A stretch of 64,000 nt of DNA, taken from positions 124,001 to 188,000 of IMG/VR virus record IMGVR_UViG_3300022602_000029; one strand, written 5' to 3'. Source of the stretch: a virus. The position numbers and the translations under genes were made by a program. This document shows positions 44,763 to 52,016 of the stretch, one piece after another (positions within the stretch are counted from its first letter, which is position 1; each line of letters begins with the position of its first letter). The notes beneath the pieces were generated by a model. The model worked only from the letters and a program-made list of their open reading frames with translations. It was not told the origin of the DNA and did no database searches.

Positions 44763-45596
44763 ATGAAAAAACTAGTAACATCGCTTTTTATTGCTCTAGT
44801 AGCATTAATCAGCACACAAGCACACGCTTGGAATCAACGTGCTCCATTTCCAGTAGAACAGTGTAAAGTACACGCACCCTATGGATTTCCACAATCAGCA
44901 AGACCCATCCAACCTCTATGCCAACAGGCCTATCTAGTAGGATACGATGCTCCTGCTAAACTACCAGAGTTCGTTATGTATGAACTACTGCCACAGAACG
45001 CACTAGGCTGTGTAGCACGCACCAACGCTTTCGCTGCCAACCAGTTCGTACCTAACGGTGCTACACCCAAGGACTATGCGGCTACTGGCTACGACAAAGG
45101 ACACATGGCTCCGGATGGTGATCTATCTTGGGACACACAGGTAGAGTTTGAAAGTTTCCTAATGACTAACATGAGCCCACAAGCTGGTTCATTAAACAGA
45201 GGTATCTGGAAACTGCTAGAAACTTCAGTACGAGGATGGGCGGTACAAGGTAACAACTCATACACAGTTATCGCAGGTGGCGTTTATGCTCCAGGCGACA
45301 AAACTATTGGTGCCGGTGTTGTAGTTCCACATGCGTTCTACAAGATCGTTATCAATAATCAGACAGGACAAGTAGCAGGTTGGATGTTTCCACACGTAGC
45401 ACCTTATCCTAACCTAGGCAATGATCTAACCAAGTTCCGTATGCCAATCGCACAGATAGAACAACAGGGCGGGGTCAAGTATCCATTACCAGCAAACGCT
45501 CAAGAACTACAGCCAGGCAAAGAATGGCCCGTGGATTTTGGAAAACTAACACAGGCGAAACGTGCTAAATGCGGTGCTAACGCCAGTGACGATTAA
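44763..45596 (+). CDS. Secreted DNA/RNA non-specific endonuclease (NucA family)
   Basis: 277 residues. [20 protein letters not shown] plus HA is a clean signal peptide (cleavage after AHA, leaving WNQRAPF). [17 protein letters not shown] carries the catalytic DRGH-type motif as DKGH, and [20 protein letters not shown] supplies the metal-binding Asn and the following helix. The family degrades both DNA and RNA with one divalent metal. Cysteines in the mature part would favour disulfides outside the cytoplasm. Unusual in a phage: it could clear host or rival DNA in the periplasm or outside the cell. Followed by cspA after 11 bases. Confidence 0.9.
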   Translation: MKKLVTSLFIALVALISTQAHAWNQRAPFPVEQCKVHAPYGFPQSARPIQPLCQQAYLVGYDAPAKLPEFVMYELLPQNALGCVARTNAFAANQFVPNGATPKDYAATGYDKGHMAPDGDLSWDTQVEFESFLMTNMSPQAGSLNRGIWKLLETSVRGWAVQGNNSYTVIAGGVYAPGDKTIGAGVVVPHAFYKIVINNQTGQVAGWMFPHVAPYPNLGNDLTKFRMPIAQIEQQGGVKYPLPANAQELQPGKEWPVDFGKLTQAKRAKCGANASDD

Positions 45597-45607
45597 AGAG
45601 AAAAGAA

Positions 45608-45814
45608 ATGGCAACAGGAACAGTAAAATGGTTTAACACAGTTAAGGGCTTTGGATTTATAACACCCGATAGTGGTGGGGCAGATGTATTCGTACATTAC
45701 TCGCAGATACAGTCAGAAGGTTATAAAAATCTAAAAGAAAACGAAAAAGTACAGTTTGATCTAGTAAGCACACCCAAAGGCGATCTAGCTAATAATGTAA
45801 CTATCCTAAACTAA
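45608..45814 (+). CDS. cspA: Cold-shock-type RNA chaperone
   Basis: 68 residues. [20 protein letters not shown] has both RNP1 (KGFGFI) and the leading strand; VFVHYSQI is RNP2; [20 protein letters not shown] completes the five-stranded barrel. CspA-type proteins bind single-stranded RNA and DNA and melt RNA hairpins. The phage copy likely aids translation of structured late messengers. It ends in a strong hairpin terminator. Confidence 0.95.
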   Translation: MATGTVKWFNTVKGFGFITPDSGGADVFVHYSQIQSEGYKNLKENEKVQFDLVSTPKGDLANNVTILN

Positions 45815-45821
45815 AATAAAT

Positions 45822-45850
45822 AAAGGATACGCCTAAAAAACGTATCCTTT
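45822..45850 (+). terminator. Rho-independent terminator after cspA
   Basis: AAAGGATACG (45822-45831), a nine-base loop, and CGTATCCTTT (45841-45850) form a ten-pair hairpin. It is followed by ATCTTTGG, a weak T tail, so read-through is possible. The AATAAATA at 45815 just before it may serve as the promoter of the next unit. Confidence 0.7.
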
Positions 45851-45867
45851 ATCTTTGGCAGGAATTT

Positions 45868-46692
45868 ATGAAAACATTTAGAGATTATCTCAAAGAAGCA
45901 GAACAGGCAGCCGCCGCTGATGAGCCGCCAGAGAAAAAGACTAAAACTAAAGTTCGTCCCGATACATCAGCGTTTGATAGAGCCTTCGCAGGACCTAGCC
46001 AAGATAATCCATTAGCGAATAGAGAACCAGAGCGCAGAAATCAAGAACCAGAGGCGCCTAGAGATCCTAGAACCAATCAAAGTAGTAAAGTCAACACTAG
46101 AAATAAGACCTCTGGACTAAGCACACCTGGCATGTCCGCTAAACTAGCAGGTATGCGTGACATAGCACCACACCCAGATGATGTGCCTGCTAATCCAGAA
46201 GAACCTACTACGGATATAGCTCATAGAGTAGATCCAGATAACTTGCCATCAGTGGCAGGCCAGGCTCTACAAGCGGCCGGTGTAGTAAATCCAGAATGGC
46301 ACAAGGTAGCTAATCTACCAGGTAACATGAAACGTGCTATACAGTCATTAGGTCGCCATCTGTTTGGATCTATGACACGTACTAGGACAGAAGACATACA
46401 GATGATTGCCAACCTAGGCGGACAGGGACCTAACAGCACAGCTGAAGTCCGTGCCGTGGCTAACTGGATACGGGACAACGGAGATGATCTAGGTCCGGGC
46501 GATATCGATTTCGCGACCAGCATACCTGGATACAACGCAGAGATACATAACTATGTAGCCGCAGGAATACATTGGCTATTAGTAAGAGATGAGTTTGGAC
46601 AGTATATATACAGCTGGCCAGAACAGGACAGCATAGGATACCAAGGGCAGGAAAGATTAGGTCGTCCAGAACAACGCAGATTAGGTAGGTAA
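45868..46692 (+). CDS. Putative internal head protein with capsid-targeting leader
   Basis: 274 residues. It starts MKTFRDYLKEAE, close to the MKTYQEFIAEA leader of T4 internal proteins, with an LKE site that fits the gp21 prohead protease pattern (L/I-x-E). The rest is disordered and charged up to ~135, then VVNPEWHKVANLPGNMKRAI and YNAEIHNYVAAGIHWLLVRD look like a small folded domain. No enzymatic motif seen. The unit (45868, 46700, 47575, 48719) may encode proteins packaged in the head and injected. Confidence 0.6.
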   Translation: MKTFRDYLKEAEQAAAADEPPEKKTKTKVRPDTSAFDRAFAGPSQDNPLANREPERRNQEPEAPRDPRTNQSSKVNTRNKTSGLSTPGMSAKLAGMRDIAPHPDDVPANPEEPTTDIAHRVDPDNLPSVAGQALQAAGVVNPEWHKVANLPGNMKRAIQSLGRHLFGSMTRTRTEDIQMIANLGGQGPNSTAEVRAVANWIRDNGDDLGPGDIDFATSIPGYNAEIHNYVAAGIHWLLVRDEFGQYIYSWPEQDSIGYQGQERLGRPEQRRLGR

Positions 46693-46699
46693 ATAGATC

Positions 46700-47578
46700 A
46701 TGAGACCAGAACGATTAAGATTATTCGCACAGCTAGCAGAAGGACTGATGGAAGTTAGCTCTACTAGCGAAAAACTATGGAACCATCCAGGTGCCATACA
46801 GATAATGAAACATCTACATAGCGAGATGGAACTAGCACATGACACAGAGTGGGAAGACCTTCCACGTATATTCTGGAGCGAATTCAAAGATACACGCACA
46901 GGCAAGTGGGTGCTTATCAAAGGAACCAAAGGCACAGGTGCTATCAAATCACTAGGTAATGGCACTTATCTAGCCGTAGGTAGCAATGGTGCCCAGGTAC
47001 AAAGCCAAGAAGAAACCAAAGGTGGTAGGGTAGAAGCTTTTCTCAAACCTATCATAGGTAATCCTGGTGCTATGTTTAGTGCAGAACAAGGCACAGCGGT
47101 AAAAGATAAACAACAGGCCCGTGCTCGCAATGCTGTTCCGCCAGAAGGTCAACAGGTCAGTGCTGAGACCATAGTGAAGAAATTCAAACCCATGTGGAAG
47201 AAAGCCATAGAGCATGCCATATCTGACATGCGAGGATTCGTCGTGATCCAAGTCAAGAATGGAGCTTTTGAGAAAGCACAGAGAAAACTGAAACAGCTAA
47301 TGGCATTACGTGCTCTAGATGATTCACTGGACGAAGGAGATGAAGCACCAGAATTAATAAAGAAGGCTGTAGGTAGTGCTATAACTCTAGCAGCCGGGCA
47401 TTTCTATCCCGAAGAGACAGGTGAGATAACAAGGGGATACGGTGGTTATGGTGGCACATATGGTTTAAGAGCAGAGAATCCAGAAGGTGTTAAAATGCTA
47501 TTAGCAGACCTAAGCAACGGAGATACTACCAAGATGGGAGTGATCCTAGGATTTTTTAAGAGGAGCCTCTTACAATGA
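46700..47578 (+). CDS. Putative internal head protein
   Basis: 292 residues with no assigned family. The start MRPERLRLFAQLAEGLMEVS has an L-A-E site after a short helical leader. Then a charged and mostly globular protein: WEDLPRIFWSEFKDTRTGKW, VGSNGAQVQSQEETKGG, KKAIEHAISDMRGFVVIQVK. The C-terminal GYGGYGGTYGLRAENPEGVK is Gly/Tyr-rich. Overlaps the next gene by four bases. Could be a packaged effector; no domain identified. Confidence 0.5.
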   Translation: MRPERLRLFAQLAEGLMEVSSTSEKLWNHPGAIQIMKHLHSEMELAHDTEWEDLPRIFWSEFKDTRTGKWVLIKGTKGTGAIKSLGNGTYLAVGSNGAQVQSQEETKGGRVEAFLKPIIGNPGAMFSAEQGTAVKDKQQARARNAVPPEGQQVSAETIVKKFKPMWKKAIEHAISDMRGFVVIQVKNGAFEKAQRKLKQLMALRALDDSLDEGDEAPELIKKAVGSAITLAAGHFYPEETGEITRGYGGYGGTYGLRAENPEGVKMLLADLSNGDTTKMGVILGFFKRSLLQ

Positions 47579-48633
47579 AACTAAGCCAAGTAATGGCGGA
47601 AGCAAACGCCGCAGTCAAAGTATTAAGAGATCCCAAGCGGGTCGAGAAACTAGCCCTCGCCTTCAGACACGATCACAGCGTTCCACATAATGCGGTAGCT
47701 AAACTAGGATCGAAACCAACTGATGAAGACATAGTTAAATTATGGAGTTCACTTTTAGATCAAAGTTTAGACCTCAGCAGAAAGAGCCCCACTAAACCTA
47801 ATCTATCAGCTGATGGTAGGTTCGATGATTGGTTGACTAAATTATATATTAATGGTGCTGTGGATTTCGAAGACATAAGTGGAGAAGGCGGAGACGCATT
47901 GTGGAAATGGTTAACCCTATCTAGAGGTCGTGTATTAAAACCACAGGACCAAGACTTCAATAGATTTGAGAGCATCCAACAACTTAGTAATAGGATGAAT
48001 AGTGGGTATTACAGAGGCGCCCTTGAACGCCTTAAGAACCAAGGCGAAATACAGAAGCTTAAGAAGTTCGCCAAGATGATCACCGTATATAAAGACGATA
48101 GGTTTACCTGTATAATTCCCTTAAACTATGGAGCTACCGCTGTGTTCAATAACGCAGAAGGATTCCAGGCTAACTTCTGCACAGGTGGCAGCAGTGGAAT
48201 AACCTGGTTTAGACGATACGCACCGGATGGTATCATAGTCTGCGTATTGGATGCCAAAAATGTAGATACTAAAAACGGTAAATGGCAATTCCATGCCCCT
48301 ACACGCCAGATAGTTAACGCCCAACAGGACGATAGGGGGGATGTCAGCGGCAATGATCAAAGGTTTGCTGAACTGTTTCCAGGACTAATGAAGAAAATCA
48401 TAGCAGGCATAGAAGCCAAGGCAGATGAGATAAAACAGGCCAGCGATACTGTAGACAATGGATTTACTGATGCTCGCGATAGGCCAAGCAAACTAGTCGA
48501 TGGTGGATATGATATACCTAGAGAAATACAGAGGATAGAACGCACCTTTCCTATCAGCACAGCTTCTACCGAACCAGGTGCAGGCAGATTACCGGGAACA
48601 CGAGAACAGCCAGGCGGAGAAGAGCTAAGATAA
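47575..48633 (+). CDS. Putative internal protein with a phage-common Cys/Trp domain
   Basis: 352 residues. MKLSQVMAEANAAVKVLRDP starts with a leader ending in M-A-E. Residues ~190-260 (QANFCTGGSSGITWFRRYAP, then DGIIVCVLDA, KWQFHAPTRQIVNAQQDDRG) match a domain I have seen in other phage proteins with the pattern CT..W..Y...G.lYv.....KyqfH...q...D..D; its function is unknown to me. A 3' unstructured tail (TASTEPGAGRLPGTREQPGG). A structured non-coding stretch and a late box follow. Confidence 0.5.
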   Translation: MKLSQVMAEANAAVKVLRDPKRVEKLALAFRHDHSVPHNAVAKLGSKPTDEDIVKLWSSLLDQSLDLSRKSPTKPNLSADGRFDDWLTKLYINGAVDFEDISGEGGDALWKWLTLSRGRVLKPQDQDFNRFESIQQLSNRMNSGYYRGALERLKNQGEIQKLKKFAKMITVYKDDRFTCIIPLNYGATAVFNNAEGFQANFCTGGSSGITWFRRYAPDGIIVCVLDAKNVDTKNGKWQFHAPTRQIVNAQQDDRGDVSGNDQRFAELFPGLMKKIIAGIEAKADEIKQASDTVDNGFTDARDRPSKLVDGGYDIPREIQRIERTFPISTASTEPGAGRLPGTREQPGGEELR

Positions 48634-48705
48634 CACGTACCTTAGGACCGTGTGCCCGGCTGCTGGGCTATCATTAGAACCGCCATTCGGATGATAGAAG
48701 TGAGC
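48634..48705 (+). other. Structured non-coding stretch with inverted repeats
   Basis: Seventy-two bases without a start or frame. GCCC-GGCTGCT-GGGC forms one short hairpin; a few bases on, CTATCAT ... ATGATAG is a perfect seven-base inverted repeat enclosing CCGCCATTCGG, which itself can fold. No tRNA or T-run is visible. It could be a terminator-like or stabilising RNA element, or the upstream part of the late promoter region. Nothing else is recognisable. Confidence 0.4.
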
Positions 48706-48713
48706 TATAAATA
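48706..48713 (+). promoter_or_regulatory. Late promoter (TATAAATA), nearly leaderless gene
   Basis: A perfect TATAAATA ends five bases before the ATG of the metallopeptidase gene. With the usual T4 late start point this would make a leaderless or almost leaderless messenger. The same spacing occurs at 53086, 61199 and 30730 (minus). Confidence 0.6.
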
Positions 48714-48718
48714 TTATT

Positions 48719-49144
48719 ATGAGATTATACCAAATACTAAAAGAAGATCATAGAAAGATAAAGATGACCGGACTACAGCAGTTCGTTGATATCATGCGTG
48801 ATTTCTTACCCTTGGCTATGGAAGAGCTTAAGATCAAAGAGCTACCTCACATACGCTTAGAAAAGTATATATCAGACTCATCACAGCCTACTTTTGGTAA
48901 ATTTGTTCACACCGAGAATGTTATACATCTAGGAATAGAAAACAGGCATCCCCTCGATGTAATGAGAACTCTAGCACACGAGCTAACACATTTCAAACAA
49001 GGTAGAGAGAATAGGCTTAACGATACTAGCGGACAAACAGGTAGCCCCATAGAAAACGAAGCCCACGAAGTCGCAGGTATCATCATGCGTAACTTTGGTA
49101 AACGCTATCCTCATTACTTCACAGACGATCCTATCATACTATAG
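48719..49144 (+). CDS. Small zinc metallopeptidase, probably packaged
   Basis: 141 residues. TLAHELTHFKQGRENR is an HExxH zinc-protease motif with a downstream Glu (ENEAHEVAGIIMRNFG) that could be the third ligand, as in SprT/gluzincin-like peptidases. The leader MRLYQILKEDHRK resembles capsid-targeting leaders (LKE). A packaged protease would be injected with the DNA. Substrate unknown. Its stop is followed by the terminator for the opposite-strand gene. Confidence 0.75.
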   Translation: MRLYQILKEDHRKIKMTGLQQFVDIMRDFLPLAMEELKIKELPHIRLEKYISDSSQPTFGKFVHTENVIHLGIENRHPLDVMRTLAHELTHFKQGRENRLNDTSGQTGSPIENEAHEVAGIIMRNFGKRYPHYFTDDPIIL

Positions 49145-49148
49145 TCGT

Positions 49149-49175
49149 AAAAAAAGGACTGTATCTCTACAGTCC
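49149..49175 (-). terminator. Rho-independent terminator for the minus gene
   Basis: On the minus strand GGACTGTA (49175-49168), a four-base loop and TACAGTCC (49163-49156) form an eight-pair hairpin followed by seven U (from A at 49149-49155). It ends the gene at 49198 and also marks the end of the plus-strand metallopeptidase unit. Confidence 0.85.
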
Positions 49176-49197
49176 CCAGTGGCTCTATGAGCAAGGT

Positions 49198-49464
49198 TTA
49201 TTTCTTGGTATTGCCATTTACAAAACTATACATTTTCTCTGCTGTTTCTAAGATTGTTTCTAATCCGGGAAATGTTGGCATAGACACAGTTGTTTTTAAC
49301 TGTCCGTCTTTGTCTTTTTCAGCAGTCATCTGCCATCCTGCAAATTTAGTCTGAAAATCTTCTGTTACATAGTCCTTGGCCATTCCTAGAATATCTGCGC
49401 GGATCTCGTAACCGTTCTTGTTGAATTTAACTTCTGGTAATTTTGGTGTTTCAAATGTTGACAT
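49198..49464 (-). CDS. Small phage protein, minus strand
   Basis: 88 residues starting MSTFETPKLPEVKFNKNGYE, with AAGGAG ahead of the ATG. Helical and acidic/basic mix, ends VNGNTKK. No family recognised. A late-like CTAAATA lies at 49526-49520 upstream. The strong ribosome-binding site and dedicated terminator suggest abundant expression, perhaps a scaffold or DNA-binding-like protein. Confidence 0.6.
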   Translation of the reverse strand: MSTFETPKLPEVKFNKNGYEIRADILGMAKDYVTEDFQTKFAGWQMTAEKDKDGQLKTTVSMPTFPGLETILETAEKMYSFVNGNTKK

Positions 49465-49536
49465 GTTTTTCTCCTTGTGTGTTAATGTCTGTGTATAAAC
49501 AGCAACTTCGCTGTCTATGTATTTAGTATACAGTTA

Positions 49537-50094
49537 TTAGGCCAGTAAAGCAAATGGTCTGGTTATTCTCTTAGTGAGATAATCAGCCATACCTAGATTA
49601 TTTTCAGCTACTTCATTCACATAGGTCATAGGAGTAGCTATAGGTAACTTTATCTCTGCTAGAGTCTCTCCTGAACAGTTTTCCATAGTAATACCGTATT
49701 TCTTACAGAGATGCTTGATCCTAGTGTTGCTGGTCAAACAAACCATAGAACCTTTTAATATATGATGTGTACGACAATATTGTATACAACGTTTCATGAG
49801 TAGATTTCCTAAGCCCTGTCCTTGATAGTCTTCTAGGACGCTGAATGCCAGTTCCATCTCTCCCTCTAAGGCTATATGCCCTACCGCTATAAACTCTAAA
49901 CTATCATTCTCTATAGCAAAGAGAACATGCTGATCACTACAGGTTTCAAACTTATCACAAAGTGTGTCGATGACTTGATCGCTAACTGGAATGCCAAAGC
50001 GAAGTATCTTAGATTCTGTGCCAAGAAGTTTAAGGTGCGAGCGATACTTAGGATATTCATGAGGCAATACCCTACGAACTGTTTGATAAGACAT
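49537..50094 (-). CDS. GNAT acetyltransferase
   Basis: 185 residues. EFIAVGHIALEGEMELAFSV and LEDYQGQGLGNLLMKRCI, with the QGxGxG acetyl-CoA loop, and CLTSNTRIKHLCKKYG identify an N-acetyltransferase fold. The N-terminus (YPKYRSHLKLLGTESKIL) could be the substrate side. It overlaps the small TM gene by none (stop to start one base). Substrate not known: an antibiotic-, protein- or polyamine-acetylating role are all possible. Confidence 0.85.
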   Translation of the reverse strand: MSYQTVRRVLPHEYPKYRSHLKLLGTESKILRFGIPVSDQVIDTLCDKFETCSDQHVLFAIENDSLEFIAVGHIALEGEMELAFSVLEDYQGQGLGNLLMKRCIQYCRTHHILKGSMVCLTSNTRIKHLCKKYGITMENCSGETLAEIKLPIATPMTYVNEVAENNLGMADYLTKRITRPFALLA

Positions 50095-50095
50095 A

Positions 50096-50197
50096 TTATC
50101 TTGTTAGTGTTAGGTAAACAAGTATAGCTACAACTGATAGTATAGCAAATTTTGGACCGTATTCTCGTTCTTCCCATTTTTTAATCAGCTTGGCCAT
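50096..50197 (-). CDS. 33-residue single-membrane-span micro-protein
   Basis: Start 50197, stop 50096. The N-terminal MAKLIKKWEEREY is charged, followed by one hydrophobic span (FAILSVVAILVYLTLT) and a short basic end. It sits one base before the GNAT start on the minus strand, in a run of tightly spaced micro-ORFs. Could be a membrane-active or regulatory peptide; no family. Confidence 0.55.
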   Translation of the reverse strand: MAKLIKKWEEREYGPKFAILSVVAILVYLTLTR

Positions 50198-50199
50198 GA

Positions 50200-50295
50200 T
50201 CAGCTGCCTCGAGTGCCTTTGATGATCATTTCAGCTTTTGCCATGCGTGCGGCAACTACAGCTTCCATTAAATTTTTAAAAAAACGTTTAATCAT
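50200..50295 (-). CDS. 31-residue basic micro-protein
   Basis: Start 50295, whose A is also the last base of the upstream stop (TAATG), and stop 50200, just two bases before the next start. MIKRFFKNLMEAVVAARMAK then AEMIIKGTRGS is amphipathic and basic. Tight coupling on both sides supports expression. No family recognised. Confidence 0.45.
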   Translation of the reverse strand: MIKRFFKNLMEAVVAARMAKAEMIIKGTRGS

Positions 50296-50456
50296 TATAC
50301 ATTCCCCCAAACGTTGCCGCGACGTTGATCATAGTAACGGGCCCAGTGCTCTACTTCTGCGCCATTTGTAGGACGCTTACTAGCAATAAATGCTTCTAGC
50401 CCACTTTGTGGACGAATTTCAAAAAACTTGATAAGTTTTGTTAATAGTTTTGACAT
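50295..50456 (-). CDS. 53-residue protein starting the minus micro-operon
   Basis: Start 50456 with AAAGGAGACAC upstream, a strong ribosome-binding site. MSKLLTKLIKFFEIRPQSGL then EAFIASKRPTNGAEVEHWAR and YYDQRRGNVWGNV: a helix followed by a short Trp/Tyr-rich segment. Similar short proteins occur next to baseplate or regulatory genes in phages, but I have no firm family. The promoter and a hairpin lie just upstream. Confidence 0.55.
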   Translation of the reverse strand: MSKLLTKLIKFFEIRPQSGLEAFIASKRPTNGAEVEHWARYYDQRRGNVWGNV

Positions 50457-50480
50457 TTTGTGTCTCCTTTTGATGTGTGT

Positions 50481-50510
50481 CTATTAGTGTTTTCACTAAT
50501 AGTATTTATA
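50481..50510 (-). promoter_or_regulatory. Late promoter (TATAAATA) and hairpin before the minus operon
   Basis: On the minus strand TATAAATA lies at 50510-50503. Immediately after it, CTATTAGTG (50502-50494 complement side), four-base loop and CACTAATAG (50489-50481) make a perfect nine-pair hairpin, partly inside the promoter and partly at the expected start of the transcript. This could be a binding site or a 5' structure. Confidence 0.5.
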
Positions 50511-50587
50511 CTAGTATATGTGCGACCGCACAAGAATACAAGGTTTTATTAATCCAAATATTTTATTATAATAGCGATACACGAAAC

Positions 50588-50595
50588 CATAAATA
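50588..50595 (+). promoter_or_regulatory. Late-type promoter (CATAAATA)
   Basis: CATAAATA at 50588-50595 is 16 bases upstream of the GTG start at 50612, with AAAAGGGATA as the ribosome-binding site. It lies between divergent units. Confidence 0.55.
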
Positions 50596-50611
50596 CCAAA
50601 AGGGATAAAAA

Positions 50612-50914
50612 GTGCAAAGAAAAACCCGTAGCCTGTTAGAAGAACTCAATGACATCTCGATCAAGAAAGATCAAGAAGCTTTTATTGAAGCCCGTGCAGG
50701 TCATGTTATAGACAGTGCTATAAATCTGTTGACCTTGATTAGAGAAAACTTTAGCCCTGATGAAGCCTACGAGCTAGAACGTAGATTGATCAATAGCATC
50801 AAGGGATCTGATCCCGCCAAGTTTACCCGAGGAATCCGTAAGCTACGCGACAGCAAAGAAACTGCTAAACATCTCACATTGATAGAGGGTGATGTTAAAC
50901 CCGAAGAAAACTAA
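50612..50914 (+). CDS. Small helical phage protein
   Basis: 100 residues, GTG start (MQRKTRSLLEELNDISIKKD). AGHVIDSAINLLTLIRENFS then PDEAYELERRLINSIKGSDP, mostly helical. I associate this kind of protein with marine T4-like phages, but I know no function. Ends GDVKPEEN. The following ~85 bases hold a hairpin and the late box of the next gene. Confidence 0.6.
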   Translation: MQRKTRSLLEELNDISIKKDQEAFIEARAGHVIDSAINLLTLIRENFSPDEAYELERRLINSIKGSDPAKFTRGIRKLRDSKETAKHLTLIEGDVKPEEN

Positions 50915-50960
50915 TACATTACGGGCTATTTTTTCCAAACTGGCTAAATAGTTGTACACC

Positions 50961-50977
50961 GACCTCGGAGCGAGGTC
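50961..50977 (+). other. Short perfect hairpin in a 5' leader
   Basis: GACCTCG (50961-50967), three-base loop, CGAGGTC (50971-50977) form a seven-pair GC-rich hairpin right before TATAAATT (50978) and TTAAGGAGAA. A CTAAATA at 50944-50950 would start a transcript whose 5' end carries the hairpin, as seen with stabilised messengers for abundant proteins. Alternatively it ends the previous unit. Confidence 0.45.
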
Positions 50978-50999
50978 TATAAATTTAAGGAGAACTAAA

Positions 51000-51467
51000 A
51001 TGGGTGGAATTTCAAGAGTACATGGTGGCTTACTAGCACCAAAAAACTTCGCAGGCGTTAATCTACAAGACTTCACACTAACTTTCTGGGTTGGCGATGC
51101 AGCCGTTGTATGGAGCGACTATACATATAATGGTGTCGTTAACACAGGCGCCAGTATCTATGCTACACAAGGTACAAGTCCAGGTGGCGCATTTGATCAG
51201 ATCTTCCGTAATGCTACAGGCAATATCGGAACAGTTAGCCGTGTTGGTACACTACAAAGCACAAGCACATCAGCTACATTAAACTTCGCAGTTGAAGTAC
51301 TAGGTTCTGACTATCTAAGCACAGGTACATTAGGTACAGGTAGCTCAGAAGATTCAACATATGCTTATGCTACAATCGCTGCCGCATTACAAGGTCGTAT
51401 CCAAGCACTAGGAACAGTTAATAACGTTCACTTATCAAGTGCCACAGTTGCTAACTTTGTATATTAA
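51000..51467 (+). CDS. Virion structural protein with strong expression signals
   Basis: 155 residues from ATG 51000 (MGGISRVHGGLLAPKNFAGV), with TAAGGAGAACT ahead; a start at 50952 would add an odd leader reading through the hairpin. Thr/Ser/Gly/Ala-rich beta-type sequence: VSRVGTLQSTSTSATLNFAV, GTGSSEDSTYAYATIAAALQ. It has a strong ribosome-binding site, leader hairpin and strong terminator, all signs of abundant late protein. Fits a decoration or tail protein; no family. Confidence 0.7.
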   Translation: MGGISRVHGGLLAPKNFAGVNLQDFTLTFWVGDAAVVWSDYTYNGVVNTGASIYATQGTSPGGAFDQIFRNATGNIGTVSRVGTLQSTSTSATLNFAVEVLGSDYLSTGTLGTGSSEDSTYAYATIAAALQGRIQALGTVNNVHLSSATVANFVY

Positions 51468-51495
51468 TCGGTAACTAACAGTTTACTTACTGTAG

Positions 51496-51526
51496 AAAGG
51501 CATCTTTTTTAGATGCCTTTTTCTTT
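51496..51526 (+). terminator. Rho-independent terminator
   Basis: AAAGGCATCT (51496-51505), loop TTTTT, AGATGCCTTT (51511-51520) and TTCTTT: ten-pair hairpin with a U tract. It ends the 51000 structural gene. Confidence 0.9.
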
Positions 51527-51529
51527 GGC

Positions 51530-51537
51530 CATAAATA
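51530..51537 (+). promoter_or_regulatory. Late-type promoter (CATAAATA)
   Basis: CATAAATA at 51530-51537 directly follows the terminator and lies 17 bases before the ATG at 51555. Confidence 0.5.
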
Positions 51538-51554
51538 TCATAAAGTAGGTAGTT

Positions 51555-51980
51555 ATGGAAATAATAGAAATAAAAACACTGATCGATGTCACGAACACAA
51601 ACAAAAGCCGGCCGAATCAAGGTAAAGCGCTTGAACATGATCAGTATAGGAATTACACAACATTGATGCAGACGATAGGGCTACGGTGTATAATACAGTA
51701 CGATAGCAATCCCACGGTAGAAAATCTAGACCTAAAGAATCAGGGATTTGGATCTGCTTATAAAGGCAAACACAATATCTGGACATTTCGATTCCGTCCG
51801 GATCGCACGGGAGCTTTTGAAGAGAATGGCGATCCAGTAGGCCTACTCAAGAATGATATGAACGAGATACCTATCATAGGAAAACTAACTGAGACGATAA
51901 ATATTGATAAGGCTGTTTTTTACACATGTGAATCTCAGCATAAAAATACAATCATCAAGGCAATCACAGGCAACTCTTAG
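51555..51980 (+). CDS. Unknown phage protein
   Basis: 141 residues. MEIIEIKTLIDVTNTNKSRP, then a YKGKHNIWTFRFRPDRTGAF and PIIGKLTETINIDKAVFYTC. Looks like a compact alpha/beta fold; I associate it with marine T4-like phages but no function. The following 36 bases hold only AAGGAGAG for the next gene. Confidence 0.6.
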   Translation: MEIIEIKTLIDVTNTNKSRPNQGKALEHDQYRNYTTLMQTIGLRCIIQYDSNPTVENLDLKNQGFGSAYKGKHNIWTFRFRPDRTGAFEENGDPVGLLKNDMNEIPIIGKLTETINIDKAVFYTCESQHKNTIIKAITGNS

Positions 51981-52016
51981 GCAACTATATAGCAGTAAAA
52001 ACGTTTAAGGAGAGCC

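Noticed and set aside
48634-48718. Possible tRNA or small stable RNA gene
   Set aside because: No cloverleaf, T-loop or CCA-type end could be drawn; only two hairpins.
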